A stretch of 64,000 bases of DNA. Origin: Oscheius sp. JU75. Its lineage: Eukaryota; Nematoda; Chromadorea; Rhabditida; Rhabditidae. The DNA lies in contig JASJZC010000006.1 of the NCBI GenBank assembly GCA_037178855.1, positions 4,836,001-4,900,000 of the forward strand. The letters are read 5' to 3'. This document shows positions 1 through 10,359 of this stretch, piece by piece (the first letter of the stretch is position 1; each line of letters begins with the position of its first letter). A program made the position numbers and the translations under genes. The notes under the pieces were generated by a model. It was not told where the DNA came from. It saw nothing but the letters and a program-made list of their open reading frames with translations, and did not search any database.

Positions 1-2199
1 TGTATCAAGTTTTAGGATTCTCAGGATTAGAAGCTGATCTTTAAATCTCCAAGTTCCAATTGATGTCTGATCTTTTCTTCTCCCAAATCCCTCCGAATTC
101 TTGACATCCAATCCAACAGCTGATCTTTGAGCTGATCCCTCGTTTTCGGAAGTGACCCCTTCCCCTGCAATTAGCACTGAAAAAGCTTTTGGCTCACTGC
201 CAGAGCGAGCGCGTGCAATAAATGTATTCATCGGGAGAGAGCGAGAGCACATGCTCTCGCTTTCTTTTTTTCTTATAGAGCGGCTTCGTTCTCCCGCCAA
301 TTCTAATTTGCCAGATTATCGATTCTTTGGCCATTTTACTAGCCCTCCCTCGACGTATTTTATTGGCTTCCCGCCTGGGCCGAATGTGTAAACATTCACT
401 TCCCGGAGCTCTCTTCCAATCCTATCAAATCGCTATATTTTGCAGAAAAATCAACGGAAAGCTGTGAACTCGACGTGAAGTGTGTTCAGCGGAAAAATTC
501 CTCTGAAAAGGAGGACGAGGGATACTGCAGTCCGGCCTCGTGGTGAGTTCCCATACGCGAATGACGCAGCAATGACTAGCTGTCAGCCTTTCTCCATCTC
601 CTTCACTTTTGAAAGATGCACTTGTCCTGGACAGATACCATCCTCTTTGTCTCTGTTTCTTTATTTCTGTTCCCAACTTCTCCGGGGCATTAGTTTTGTT
701 GACACGAAGACTCTCAATTGTTTTCCGACGTGGAAAACCGAACCCCACGTGACTGAGCTTCCAAGGAGAGGGATGTAATGGCACAAACGGGAAACTTAGA
801 GTGAAACATCCTTTTCTAACTTTCTACAGATTACTCAGAAAATGTCGAGTATTTTCTAAAATGAGCAGTTTCCCTGGTAACCTGGCTGCCACTAACAAAG
901 AAGACATAGCATTTTGAGGTCCAGGCTCTGTCCCTGACAAAAGGAATCTTTTCTATTCCATTCTAGAAAACTGTAGTCCAAAAAGTGCGAACACCTGGAA
1001 TCTTCTTTCAGATCAGCTGCTACATAAAAAGGCTGTTCCAGTCTAGACCGTTCTGCTTTCACTTATGAGCCATTTGGGCGGTACGGTATCTCGTTACGAT
1101 TTCCGGAGTATAACTTGAGCCAGTCCTGTCGTACTTCTGATTTCCCTGTGGTCCTGCAAGATACTCCGGTAGGTGAAGCCAGGCACATTACAGGACATAT
1201 TTCCAAAATCGCTGACGACCCCCCTACTCGGAGTTATGACGCGTTGAAGTTTCTGCTCCCCCAGCATCTCCACACTGAGTCTGGGACCTGGACATAACCT
1301 ATTTATGTTAGCTCAGAGTCTAGACAGACCGAAGAATTCGTTGCCTAGGCATTGTCTAACAGCCGCCGCATTTTCCATTTCGACTCCCAGTCTGATTCAG
1401 ATTCGGGCCTGCACATTATAGCAGCCTTTCTGAGAACAGCCCACCTTTCTTCTTTTCTGTTGAGGACCTAAAAGTGTCTCTTTTGGTCTCTAGATTTACA
1501 ACATCTGTTCGCATCCTATGTCAATTTACGAACCTCACCAAAAGATTTAGTTTGAACTCTAAGAGGGCGCACGTACCTCTCACTTGACTCACTCACTCCT
1601 ATTCCTGTCCATTGATCATCACAGCCAGACAGAGACGGTTTGTATCGTTGACACGTACTGCCTCCTGACTCTTTTGCTCTCCAACCTACTCAACTGTTTC
1701 TCACTTTCACTCCATGAACCTTTCAAACCAGAGGGTAGGCGTGAGTGAGTCAAGTTATCCAGCTCTCTTTTTCGTGAAACTGGTATGTAATTGTCCTAAT
1801 CCTTAGATTTCATTGTAATTCAAATTTCTATGGAAAACCGCTTTGTCCAAGACAGATGTCTTCCGAGTAGATTTTTTGGGAATAGGCTGAACATTTGCAC
1901 CGCTTGTCGAGGACAGTCTGGCCTCTCCTATTACACAGTCTGTGAGGAAAATCCCCGCCTCCAAGACTATTCCGAGTACGAATGCAGATAGTTCCGTCTG
2001 TCGTTTTCATCTTCCCGCCAGCCCCCGACCGCACAATAACTCACAGCTGTTGGTGTCAACGGCGAGTCGCCTTTCTCTTGTCCTTTAGCATATCGATTAG
2101 AGCCTCCCATTCGGTCATTTAGCGGTCAGAATTGTCTTTGTCCCTCGTTATCATGACACTTTTTAAGGGCTTTTGGAGGTGTTAAGTCCAGTCGTAAAA
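1..2199. other. Intergenic region upstream of the TTD14-like gene
   Basis: I see no convincing coding exon here; the open frames are short, overlap on both strands and have no matching splice sites. The stretch holds one long-spaced inverted repeat (listed separately). It probably contains the promoter of the ATPase gene that starts near 2200, but no clear TATA box is visible next to it. Confidence 0.6.
1582..1755. repeat. Inverted repeat with AP-1-like TGACTCA cores
   Basis: A 15-nt arm (ACTTGACTCACTCAC, 1582-1596) is repeated as its exact reverse complement at 1741-1755, 144 nt apart. Each arm contains TGACTCA/TGAGTCA, the core bound by bZIP AP-1-type factors. It lies about 450 nt upstream of the TTD14-like start. 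A regulatory role is inference; it could also be the ends of an old mobile element. Confidence 0.5.
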
Positions 2200-4469
2200 A
2201 TGTTGCTTTTCAGCGGCGACTCGCTCATCTCCAAACCACAGGAAGATCGAATCTTCAACGTGGTCAGGGAGAAGATGTGCTCTTTGGGACTCGGAAAGAT
2301 CAACAACGATGAGCGTAAGGTAAGGTGTCTTTCGAGCTTCGAGCTTAATTCTTAGTGTTCAAAGAGACTGAGAACCGTTTTTCAGATCTACAAAGTCGTG
2401 CTGACCGGCGGACCATGTGGTGGCAAGACGACCGGCATGGATCGTATCTTCTCGTTCTTCGAAAACTTGGGCTGGCGTGTCTTCACTGTGCCGGAGAGTG
2501 CAACCATCATGCTCGGAATGCGAATCAAATTCGCTCAGCTCACTCCCGAAGCCGCCTACGATTTCCAGATGGACATTCTCAAGACGATGCTCCATATCGA
2601 AGAGGTGAGAAACTGGGTAAACAGTCAGAGAGGTCAATATTTACTCGTAAATTGTGGTGTTGCCAATTGCAAAAGAGAGTTCGAAAATGCTCGGTGATCT
2701 CATTTTGTCACGTTTAACGAGCTAACAGAACAACTGTTCCCTCGATTTTTTTTTGCAACTCTAGAACAGCGTGACAAGGTGATATCATACTTTGCAAAAG
2801 ACGGTGCGGACAAAGTTCCAAGACTCGAAAAGTCATCATGATGGATGGGGTCATTCTGCGAATTTTCGATGCGTGACCAGATAGGCGTAGATCAGAGGAA
2901 CCAGATAGGTTGAGACACGAAAATTTATGGGGACAAGAGTTATTTTAAGTCAAGAGACGGAGAGCTTATTTCAGGCAGCCATCCGCCAGGCCAGTCATGT
3001 CAAGGATCGTCACGTCCTGATTCTGTTCGATCGCGGTGCCATGGATCCCAGTGCCTACATGCCCCGTGATCAGTGGCTCAAGCTCCTGAGCGAAGTCGGT
3101 GTAGACGAGTTCGACCTTCTTAACAATCGCTACAACCAAGTCGTCCACATGGTCACTGCTGCAGACGGGGCCGAGCGTTTCTACACCGTGGCCAACAACG
3201 CCACTCGTTCTGAGGGTGTTGCCGAGGCCAAGAAGACCGATGAGAACACTCGCAATGTCTGGCTTGGTCACCCTTACTTTGACATCATCGACAATTCGGA
3301 ATGCAGTAACTTTGAAGACAAGGTGCTGAAAGCTGTGCAGGCTGTAGCCGATCGCTGTGGTATTGTCGAGGCCAAGGACCGTTTGGACAAGAACAGCAGA
3401 AAGAGAAAGTGGCTTGTGGCTGCTATCGACGAGTCCAGATTCCCCAGCTACGAAGATTACTACATCAAGCACGATTATCTGGTTTCTGACAGCAAGACCA
3501 CTCAGGTAAGTGTTGCTCTCACTGAATGGTAGAGGTTGATATTCGGAACACAAAGACTGTTACCTGGAATATAATCTGAATAGGTATGCCATGTGATCGA
3601 CTTGCAAAAAGATATTAAAAACTGCTTGTTGAGGGATCAACTAAAGTTAGAAGACGAAAAAAGAGAAGTTGGATTCGGTATAATCTTCACCTTCCAGGTC
3701 CGTGTCCGTCTGCGCAGAAAGGCCAACAAGGGAGAGAGCTACTCCATTACTGTCCGCGAGTACCATGAGGAGCTCGGAGAGTCGATCGAGACCCGTCAGT
3801 TCATCAATCAGAAGGAGTACAACCGCTTCATGGGCATGGCCGATCAGACCCGTGCTGCTCTTCACAAGAAGCGTCGTATCTTCGTGTACGGAAATCATGT
3901 AAGAGAATCTCGTTTGTCTGGTATATCCTGTTTCAGTACTTCAACCTGGACATGTACCAGGACCCTCTTCCTCCCTGCGTCAAGGGAAAGCATCTGATGT
4001 TCTTGGAGTGCTACACAACCCAAAAGAAAGGATCGCCTCTTCCGGAGCTTCCTGACTGTTTGACCATAGTCAAGGTAAGGTTTCTGAAACATGGTCAGGC
4101 GTAGGACAAACTAGATTAGAAACAGACCTATCAGATCACGTAGCTTTTGTCGACAACGAGCCTCATTCAAACAATTTTCTGACAGAGCACCGATCTCGTG
4201 GTGTAGTGGTTATCACATCTGTCTAACACACAGAAGGCCGGCGGTTCGAGCCCGCCCGAGATCAGCAATTCTTTTTCTTTTTCATCAAAATCCTGAACGC
4301 TGCTGCTCTTTTTTTTCGAACGTTTATCTTACTTATCGTACGGGCTGAACTTATTTTTCAGGAGATTACCGGCGAGAAGGACTACTCGATGTACACATTG
4401 TCCAAGATCAACCCTAGCCAGACCAGTGAGACTGAGTTCGTAGGAGAGGAACAGTATCAGGACGAGTAG
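2200..4469 (+). CDS. TTD14: TTD14-like P-loop ATPase
   Basis: Homologue of the TTD14 family (NadR/Ttd14-type AAA domain, then a CYTH-like half), known in flies for trafficking of TRPL channels and GTP/lipid binding. The frame opens with MLLFSGDSLISK, and the second exon carries the Walker A motif GGPCGGKTTG. An exon with ILFDRGAMDPSAYM (Walker B-like) follows, then the long exon through KHDYLVSDSKTTQ, a VRVRLRRKANKGESY exon (CYTH-like strand pattern) and the C-terminus ending in EEQYQDE. All junctions are phase-consistent: donors GTAAGG near 2321 and GTGAGA near 2605, acceptors TTTTTCAG near 2385 and CTTCCAG near 3696. A tRNA gene lies in the penultimate-to-last intron on the same strand. The exact start Met is the least certain point. 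Confidence 0.88.
4192..4264 (+). tRNA. tRNA-Val (anticodon AAC)
   Basis: A full cloverleaf is visible: acceptor arms GATCTCG and CGAGATC with discriminator A, D-arm around TGGTGTAGTGGTTATCA, anticodon stem TCTGT/ACAGA with loop CTAACAC (anticodon AAC), and T-arm with GGTTCGAGCC. A and B boxes are intact. It lies in sense orientation in the last intron (about 4075-4361) of the TTD14-like gene, so pol III and pol II units overlap. Confidence 0.93.
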
Positions 4470-4635
4470 ATATCGGTACTCCCCCTTCCCGGCTATTCAC
4501 TTCCCTTCTCCCTATCTCAAATCCTTCTATCCCTTTACTCTATCCCTTCGGGTTGCTCCGACATCCGGTCTCTGTTCGGGCATATTCTTCTTTTCCTGAT
4601 TCATTATGTATCATGCAAAAGTGCCTAAGACTTCT

Positions 4636-4641
4636 AATAAA
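4636..4641 (+). terminator. Poly(A) signal AATAAA of the TTD14-like gene
   Basis: AATAAA lies about 165 nt after the stop codon, within an AT-rich stretch, and fits the end of this transcript. Confidence 0.6.
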
Positions 4642-6540
4642 GATTTTTTAGATTGACGTGACGAGTATATTGAATTGGGGTGGGGGTCGAGTCCAAAGTT
4701 CGACACGTCTTCGGCTAGAGAAGGTTTAACTTAGTCTCTTTTTCTCAGAGCTGTAAACATAATTGTTAGGGATCCAATTATTCAGTGTTCACGCGTCAAA
4801 GTTTGTTTGGAAGAGTATAGCTCACTTCCAGCGTCATTCAACTCTGGCGCTTCTTGAACTCTCTTTGATTGGACTTGGAGTAAGTCGAGTACTCCCGAAG
4901 GAGTGGGTGGTCAAGGGAGTACGTACATAGAGCGAGAGACCCTATTTCCAAACCAGTCTCTCAATCGCGTCTAATTGTTGCCAACCTCCCCAGGACAGTT
5001 TCCTCGAAAAGCGCTCTGTCGTTCCAACTCTGTCCTTTTCCTTATTACCGCAATCGAATTCCCGGCGATTACCCAGTCGTCTTTTCCACTGTCCCCGTCA
5101 CCTGGTCGAGATATTCGAGACTCACTTGACTACACACAAACAGCAAAACGAATGCAATCACCGCGGCTTGTCAACTAAAAATACATGTCTTTCCTTGACA
5201 TAATCACTTTCAACGTCCTTTGTGCTATCATAGCAATGGACAAATTTCTTCCGCTATTTTCTCCCTCAACTCAACGAGGCCAAACGGGAGCAACCTCCAG
5301 ACCAAATTCGGTTTGGAAGCTGCTCCCGCAGAGAGTACAAAGAGTAGGATCCGTCAATAATCATCTCTACTCTTACTCCCTGGTTCTAAACCCTAAATTC
5401 TTCCCGGAATACCGCTCCCCTAACAGTCGACTGAGCATAACGGAAGGCATGAGGTTCTTGTTCGAAAACAAACATCTCCCTTACCCCTTCGTTGGCTTTA
5501 CAACCCAATAAGGAAGTTTTCCATCTCTCCAGCCATAAAACATTCATTTCCCCCATCAGCTCTATCCTCTCCAGAATCGGTTCTGATCCTCCTTGGCGTC
5601 ATTTCTAATTTACGAAGAGCTTAAAACACTTCTTCCGGAGACAGAGCCTAATATTCAAATTCACCCACATCTCTCCCGGGACATTCACTCTTCTCGACGA
5701 ACTGATGACTGCTACCCGTCCAGGCGTATAGTCTCTTTCAGTACACACAAAAGTGTCCGTTCTAATTCGTTTTTAACACACGTCGGGACCAATTGTCCAC
5801 GCCCCCAGTTCAGAACCTCTCCCAGTTTCCTGCCGATTCTATTTCCGCCGTCTATGGGACACGAGTTTTGCACAACTTTTGCTCTATTTTGCGGATTTCG
5901 GGACATGACCGCGACTAAAATAGCAACAGGAAAAGAGTCCTGGGTTTATTTTTTGAACATAGCTTAGCAGTGAGTCCATAAGTCAAATAAGCTTGTTCTT
6001 CCGAGCTCTTGATCAGTCAAATTGATTCATTGAGAGGAAGTCCATTGATTGGCGGAGAAAAAGCTTTGGTATACATCAACTTTGTAGATTCTGAGGAGCA
6101 GTCCATGCTAGATTCGTTTCAATTGGATATTCTTTTCTTAGGCGTCTTGTGAAACAAAGAGTTTGTCCCAGACTTTGTCCTATGCGCAGCATTTCACCAA
6201 TTCATTTGCGTGCTGTAAAAGTTTTCCGGTTCATCATCGCTTCCTCCTTTCGACTTGAAATTTGCGCTGGAAAGGATATGCGAAAAGAATTATTGCAACC
6301 TTTTGAGTGCAGTTCCCATCTTCTCGACTATCAATTGCCCACCTTCTCCGGGCATCATAAGTCAATATATTCTAACTTGAAATATCTTGACATGACACGC
6401 AAACTACTCCCACCTCATTACGCATTTGACACTTTTGTATAAAGAGTCCCTGTAGGGGAAAACTGATACATAATGTATCAACTGAAGGTGCTTCAATTAA
6501 AAATTATTCCTTTTCGGCGAAGACACAAAAAAAGAATCGC

Positions 6541-6594
6541 TGGTCCCGGGCGGGTTCGAACCGCCGGCCTTCTGTGTGATAGAGAGATGTGATA
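6541..6594 (-). pseudogene. tRNA-Val-derived fragment (5' half lost)
   Basis: The reverse complement reads from TATCACATC through the anticodon region and T-arm (GGCGGTTCGAACCCGCC) to the acceptor 3' strand CGGGACCA. Apart from four substitutions it matches the 3' part of the tRNA-Val gene at 4192. The matching 5' acceptor strand and D-arm are missing: the sequence upstream is an unrelated TACCTTAT repeat. The anticodon position reads ATC instead of AAC. It is most likely a dead copy or a retroposed tRNA fragment. Confidence 0.75.
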
Positions 6595-6906
6595 CATAAG
6601 GTAGAAATAAGGTAGAAAACCGTTTTGGTTGGAATTCTCTGCCTCTAAATCTGAAGAAAACTTTCTGTCCATTTGTTTCTGTTTTCACCTCTTGTTCTCT
6701 GGCTCCAATAGAACTACTGAGCCGTGACCTGATGCGTTCTTTGCCCTTGTCCTGTCCTAACGTCACCTTTTTTTCACATTCTCTTTGCAATTAAATGAAC
6801 CCTAACCGTCAATCCGCTCTCTCTTCTCCCTATCCAGCTCAAAAACAAGCTTCTCGCAGACTCTGATTGACTTACTGACCCCTCCGTGCCTTACGGAAAT
6901 GTCGCC

Positions 6907-8268
6907 ATGACCGATACTGAAGCAGCGAGCGGCGCCGATGACGACTGCCAACTGCCAGTGGAATTTGTGTGAGTTCTTTTTTATGGTCGACAGCTGAGCA
7001 CCCCCATCCAATGACAAAGAGCCACGTTGTTTTGGTCACCAACTTTCGATTCTTCTGGCTCAATAAGCCTTATTGTTCTGCTCGAATCCTCACCGCCTTC
7101 CAATTAATTAGACATGCTGCTCTTCCATCTTTGAGCCTTCAGAGACATAAAATCTGTTTAATGTTTGGCGGCGTAATGTGCCTCTGAAAATAGTTTGTTT
7201 TGTTGCCTGGCGGGTGGCAAATTAAACTGATTATGTGGGTAGGCCGCCTAGGAGCAACACTTTTATAGACTCGGATTAGCTTTGACGCAATAACCTTTTT
7301 GTACGTTTTTTTTCTTAGCACTTTATGTCTGATCAATGGCTGTTTCTAGCCTTACAGATTTACCGAAAAGAGCTTATCTCTTCTCTCCTGTAAGGCTAGG
7401 AACCCAGTACAGATTTGGAACAAATCTTAAACTGGAAGTTTTCATGACATAACTTTAAAACTAGGCAACTCACGTACTCTTCCCCACTTCTGTTTACGTT
7501 CCCCACTCAAATGGAGAGGACATGTCATTGAACCCTGAAGAAAACTTTTTTTTTAATCACAGTTCGAAAATCATTTCCAGCCCTCCGACAATCATTCATT
7601 TGGATGCCGTTCCTGACTACAGAAGACACAACATTTGTGGGGTCCATGTCGTGGTGAGTCTCCATTTCTCGCTTTTCTGAAATTTTCTTTAGACCCTGAC
7701 CAAGTTGGCGGTTGTCCTCTCAGTGCCGTACTATCTCATCGTTTTGGCCTTCATTTTCCATCACGGAAATGCGACCACATTCATGTTCGCCTCGATTATA
7801 TTAGGTTGTTTTTCTGTTCTTGATAATTCATAACTTCTCCCTTTTCAGGCTCCGCAGCAGCCTTCTCGTTATACGGAGCGTTCAAGGGTAGCAAAATGTG
7901 TCTAGTGCCTTTTATCTTCATGCAGGTATGTCCTGTCTCAACTTCCAGATAACATCACTCTATTTCAGGTTGTTCTGATCATGTATTCAATCGTGTTGGC
8001 GGTAATCTGTTTGGCGGGAGCTGTACACAAACACCATCAAGTAGAGCTGTTCGTCGAGAGAGAGTTCGTCCCGATGGAAGAATCCAAAACAGCCCTACTT
8101 CTTCTGTCTTTTCTCTTGACCGTCTCTCTCGTCCCTCTCTTCTTTTCAACTCACATAGTTTACCGAAACTTCCTCTTCATATCAGAACTGGACGACGCGC
8201 TGGCACACATTGCTGCCCTGAATAGACGAGCCTCACCGCCGTCAAATCCTACAAAAAGTGGCTTCTAA
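6907..8268 (+). CDS. LAPTM-like four-transmembrane protein
   Basis: Five exons join in phase: MTDTEAASGADDDCQLPVEF, an exon ending HNICGVHVV, a first membrane exon (LTKLAVVLSVPYYLIVLAFI), a second (SAAAFSLYGAFKG), and a long last exon with two more helices ending in SPPSNPTKSGF. It has four hydrophobic segments, no signal peptide and both termini predicted cytosolic. The CGVHV motif before helix 1 matches the Cys/His motif of the four-transmembrane cluster at 28-48 kb, so this is a detached member. The family resembles LAPTM4 (lysosome-associated) and the nematode DUF7027-type proteins by architecture only. Function is unknown. Confidence 0.8.
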
Positions 8269-8633
8269 ACTTCTTCAGTTCTCTACGGGTTGATAATTTG
8301 TGATAATCGCGTGTCAGTGACCAAATGTGAAAAAATAAATGAGCAGAAAAAGGTTTTATTAACGTAGCATTCCTGCTCACAATGTAATGTTCCTGCTGCG
8401 AAACTTTTCATGTGTCGGACCTGAGCAAAGCTCCCATTTCTGGATTTGAGAAACCAGAAAACTTAGTTTTCAACTATTAAAAACAGCTTATTTCGAATAA
8501 CAACCAAAAACAAGATTTGTGGTAACAATTGGGCGATAAGATGCACAGAAGTCACGGGAAAGAGATAAGGGCCACCCGGTTCTCAAAAAAACCCTAGAGA
8601 AATGTAAAGCAGGAGTAAGGAAACGAACGAAGA

Positions 8634-9867
8634 TCAGTTTGAGCCGTAGAAAGTGGGGCGGCGAGAGACACGTCCAGAGCGAAGGACAGTTGAAGTGTTC
8701 TGAGCATTGCTCTGAAAGATGAACATGATTTTAAATTGTGATCTCTTACTCTTTCACGACGATGAGAGGTGCGTTCAAGTTCTAAACGAGGCTGTGATGA
8801 AGACGGAATACGGAATGGGCTAGAAGACATGCGAGCCGTCATTCCTGAAGGGCTACGGCGCCAGATCTGGCGAGTCCGTTCGACTGGATCAGGGACCTCT
8901 TGGACCCTCCTTCTGAAAGGGCCTCGAGCCAACCTGCGAGCCAGTCGACGTCTTGCCGGTGAGTCATTTTGATTTCCTTCGAGCAGTGAAAGTATCCATG
9001 GGCGGCGGGTCTCGCGGTAGTGAAGAGCTTCCATGTTCCTTCTGTCGTCTTCAGCAGCCAGGTCAAAGGCTCTCTGTCGAGCGTCTCTCTCTTCATTTGC
9101 AACTTCTGGAGGCGGAGAACGAGGACTGATAGTAAACGGTGGCAATCCGGCCACCTCGTTGAATCGGTTCTCCATGTCGATGATGTGGATGATGTTGCCC
9201 GATATTTCGTCCCTCTCAGCCTGGGAGAGTTCCGGAGCCATGACTTGGACCTGTAACGCTCAAAGTATAACTGGCAGAACTCTAAAGCTGTCTGTACTAC
9301 ATTTTTTGGTATTTCCAGCTTTATACAAACCGTATTCAATGAAAGCAAGGACAAAACAAGTGACTCACGTTGATTCTATAGTTGCCGAACGGCCGTCCAT
9401 AAACCCCGTGATTGATGTTGATTCGAGCTAATGGATCGGGTTCAGTCCAAGGAGGGCATCTCTCGCGCGGTTCCAGAGCTAAAATATATTAAATCCGCAA
9501 AAATACAGAACTCACTTGGATTGAGCTTGTAGTAGTCTTCAAGAATTTGCTCGGCGAAGACGTCGTGAAACAGTTCCCTGATCTCTTCACGGCACAAGGG
9601 ACAGCGACGATCCTCTTTGAGAGCCATCTTGATGTCTGTCTCGCAAAATCTGTGTCCACAGCCGATTGCACTGAAAGATTGATGTGAAAACTGTTTCAAA
9701 ATGAAAACTCGCGTCATGATCGGCAAGCGGAGCATCTCCAAACAAATTGAACACTTCAAATGTTCCGAGAACAGTGAGCTCGGGTCTGGAGATAGGCTCT
9801 AAAAATTTGTGACTATAGCAACTAAAAGAAGTAAACAAACCTGGGGAGTTTCCTTCATTTGAGCCAT
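8634..9867 (-). CDS. RING-finger protein, paralogue 1
   Basis: Probable E3 ubiquitin ligase. Exon 1 encodes MAQMKETPQ; the next exons give a RING with CSICLEML, CGHRFCETD and CPLCREE, followed by a helical ILEDYYKL segment and LEPRERCPPWTEP. A long arginine- and serine-rich C-terminal region ends in GRVSRRPTFYGSN. The stop at 8634 needs a 37-nt intron near 8725. The intron inside the RING has a GC donor (ATGAC/GCGAGT). The sixth zinc ligand is Asp (CETD) rather than Cys. It is a tandem paralogue of the gene at 10360-12088, with the same exon order and C-terminal signature. Substrate unknown. Confidence 0.85.
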
Positions 9868-10359
9868 GTTCACAGATGACAGCGGGATCTGAAAGTCAGA
9901 AGTGTCTGTGACTTTGCACCTAATTGGAACGGTGAAAATTCGAAATAAACTAGAAAGCGATCAGTCTGTGTACATCTACTAATAGTCATAAATAGCACTC
10001 AATAGAAACATTTACCGCCTTTAGACACAAGTACGTACGAATTTTTCCATAAACGAGAACCGATCTTTTTGACTTTCAACTGAAAGTAATCTGGACCACA
10101 ACTATCCGATTACCAGTGACAGATAATCCCAAAGTTCAAGTCATTCGTGAAATATAATTCTTAGCACTGTACTGTCACATATTATCCGATTTTCAGCAAA
10201 CAGTTTATTGCAGAAGTCCGACAGAAAAATATGGCAGCAAACAGGGACAGAAGTAGAAATCACTGGTAGAAATTACAAGTTGGGGAAACGGTACTGGAAA
10301 TAAAGGCTGGAGAGATTTCGAAACAGTAAAAGGCACAAAATAGCATAAAAACGACATGA
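9868..10359. other. Spacer between the two RING genes
   Basis: About 490 nt that hold the 5' flank of RING paralogue 1 and the 3' flank of paralogue 2. No coding exon is visible. The word ATCCGATT recurs near 10105 and 10187, without a clear meaning. Confidence 0.5.

Larger units (their letters stand above)
4470..6906. other. Intergenic region holding one tRNA relic
   Basis: After the TTD14-like 3' UTR I find no coding exon supported by splice sites. Open frames of 65-125 codons occur in the pyrimidine-rich parts, but their composition is not protein-like. The only recognisable item is a tRNA-Val-derived fragment at 6541-6594. Confidence 0.55.

Noticed and set aside
425-784. Overlapping 98- and 119-codon frames on both strands
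   Set aside because: Mutual shadows in a region free of stops by composition; no supporting features.
1115-1297. Frame containing IADDPPTRSYDALKFLL, faintly like a retrotransposon gag
   Set aside because: The similarity is limited to a few residues, the frame has no flanking gag or pol sequence, and no LTR was seen.
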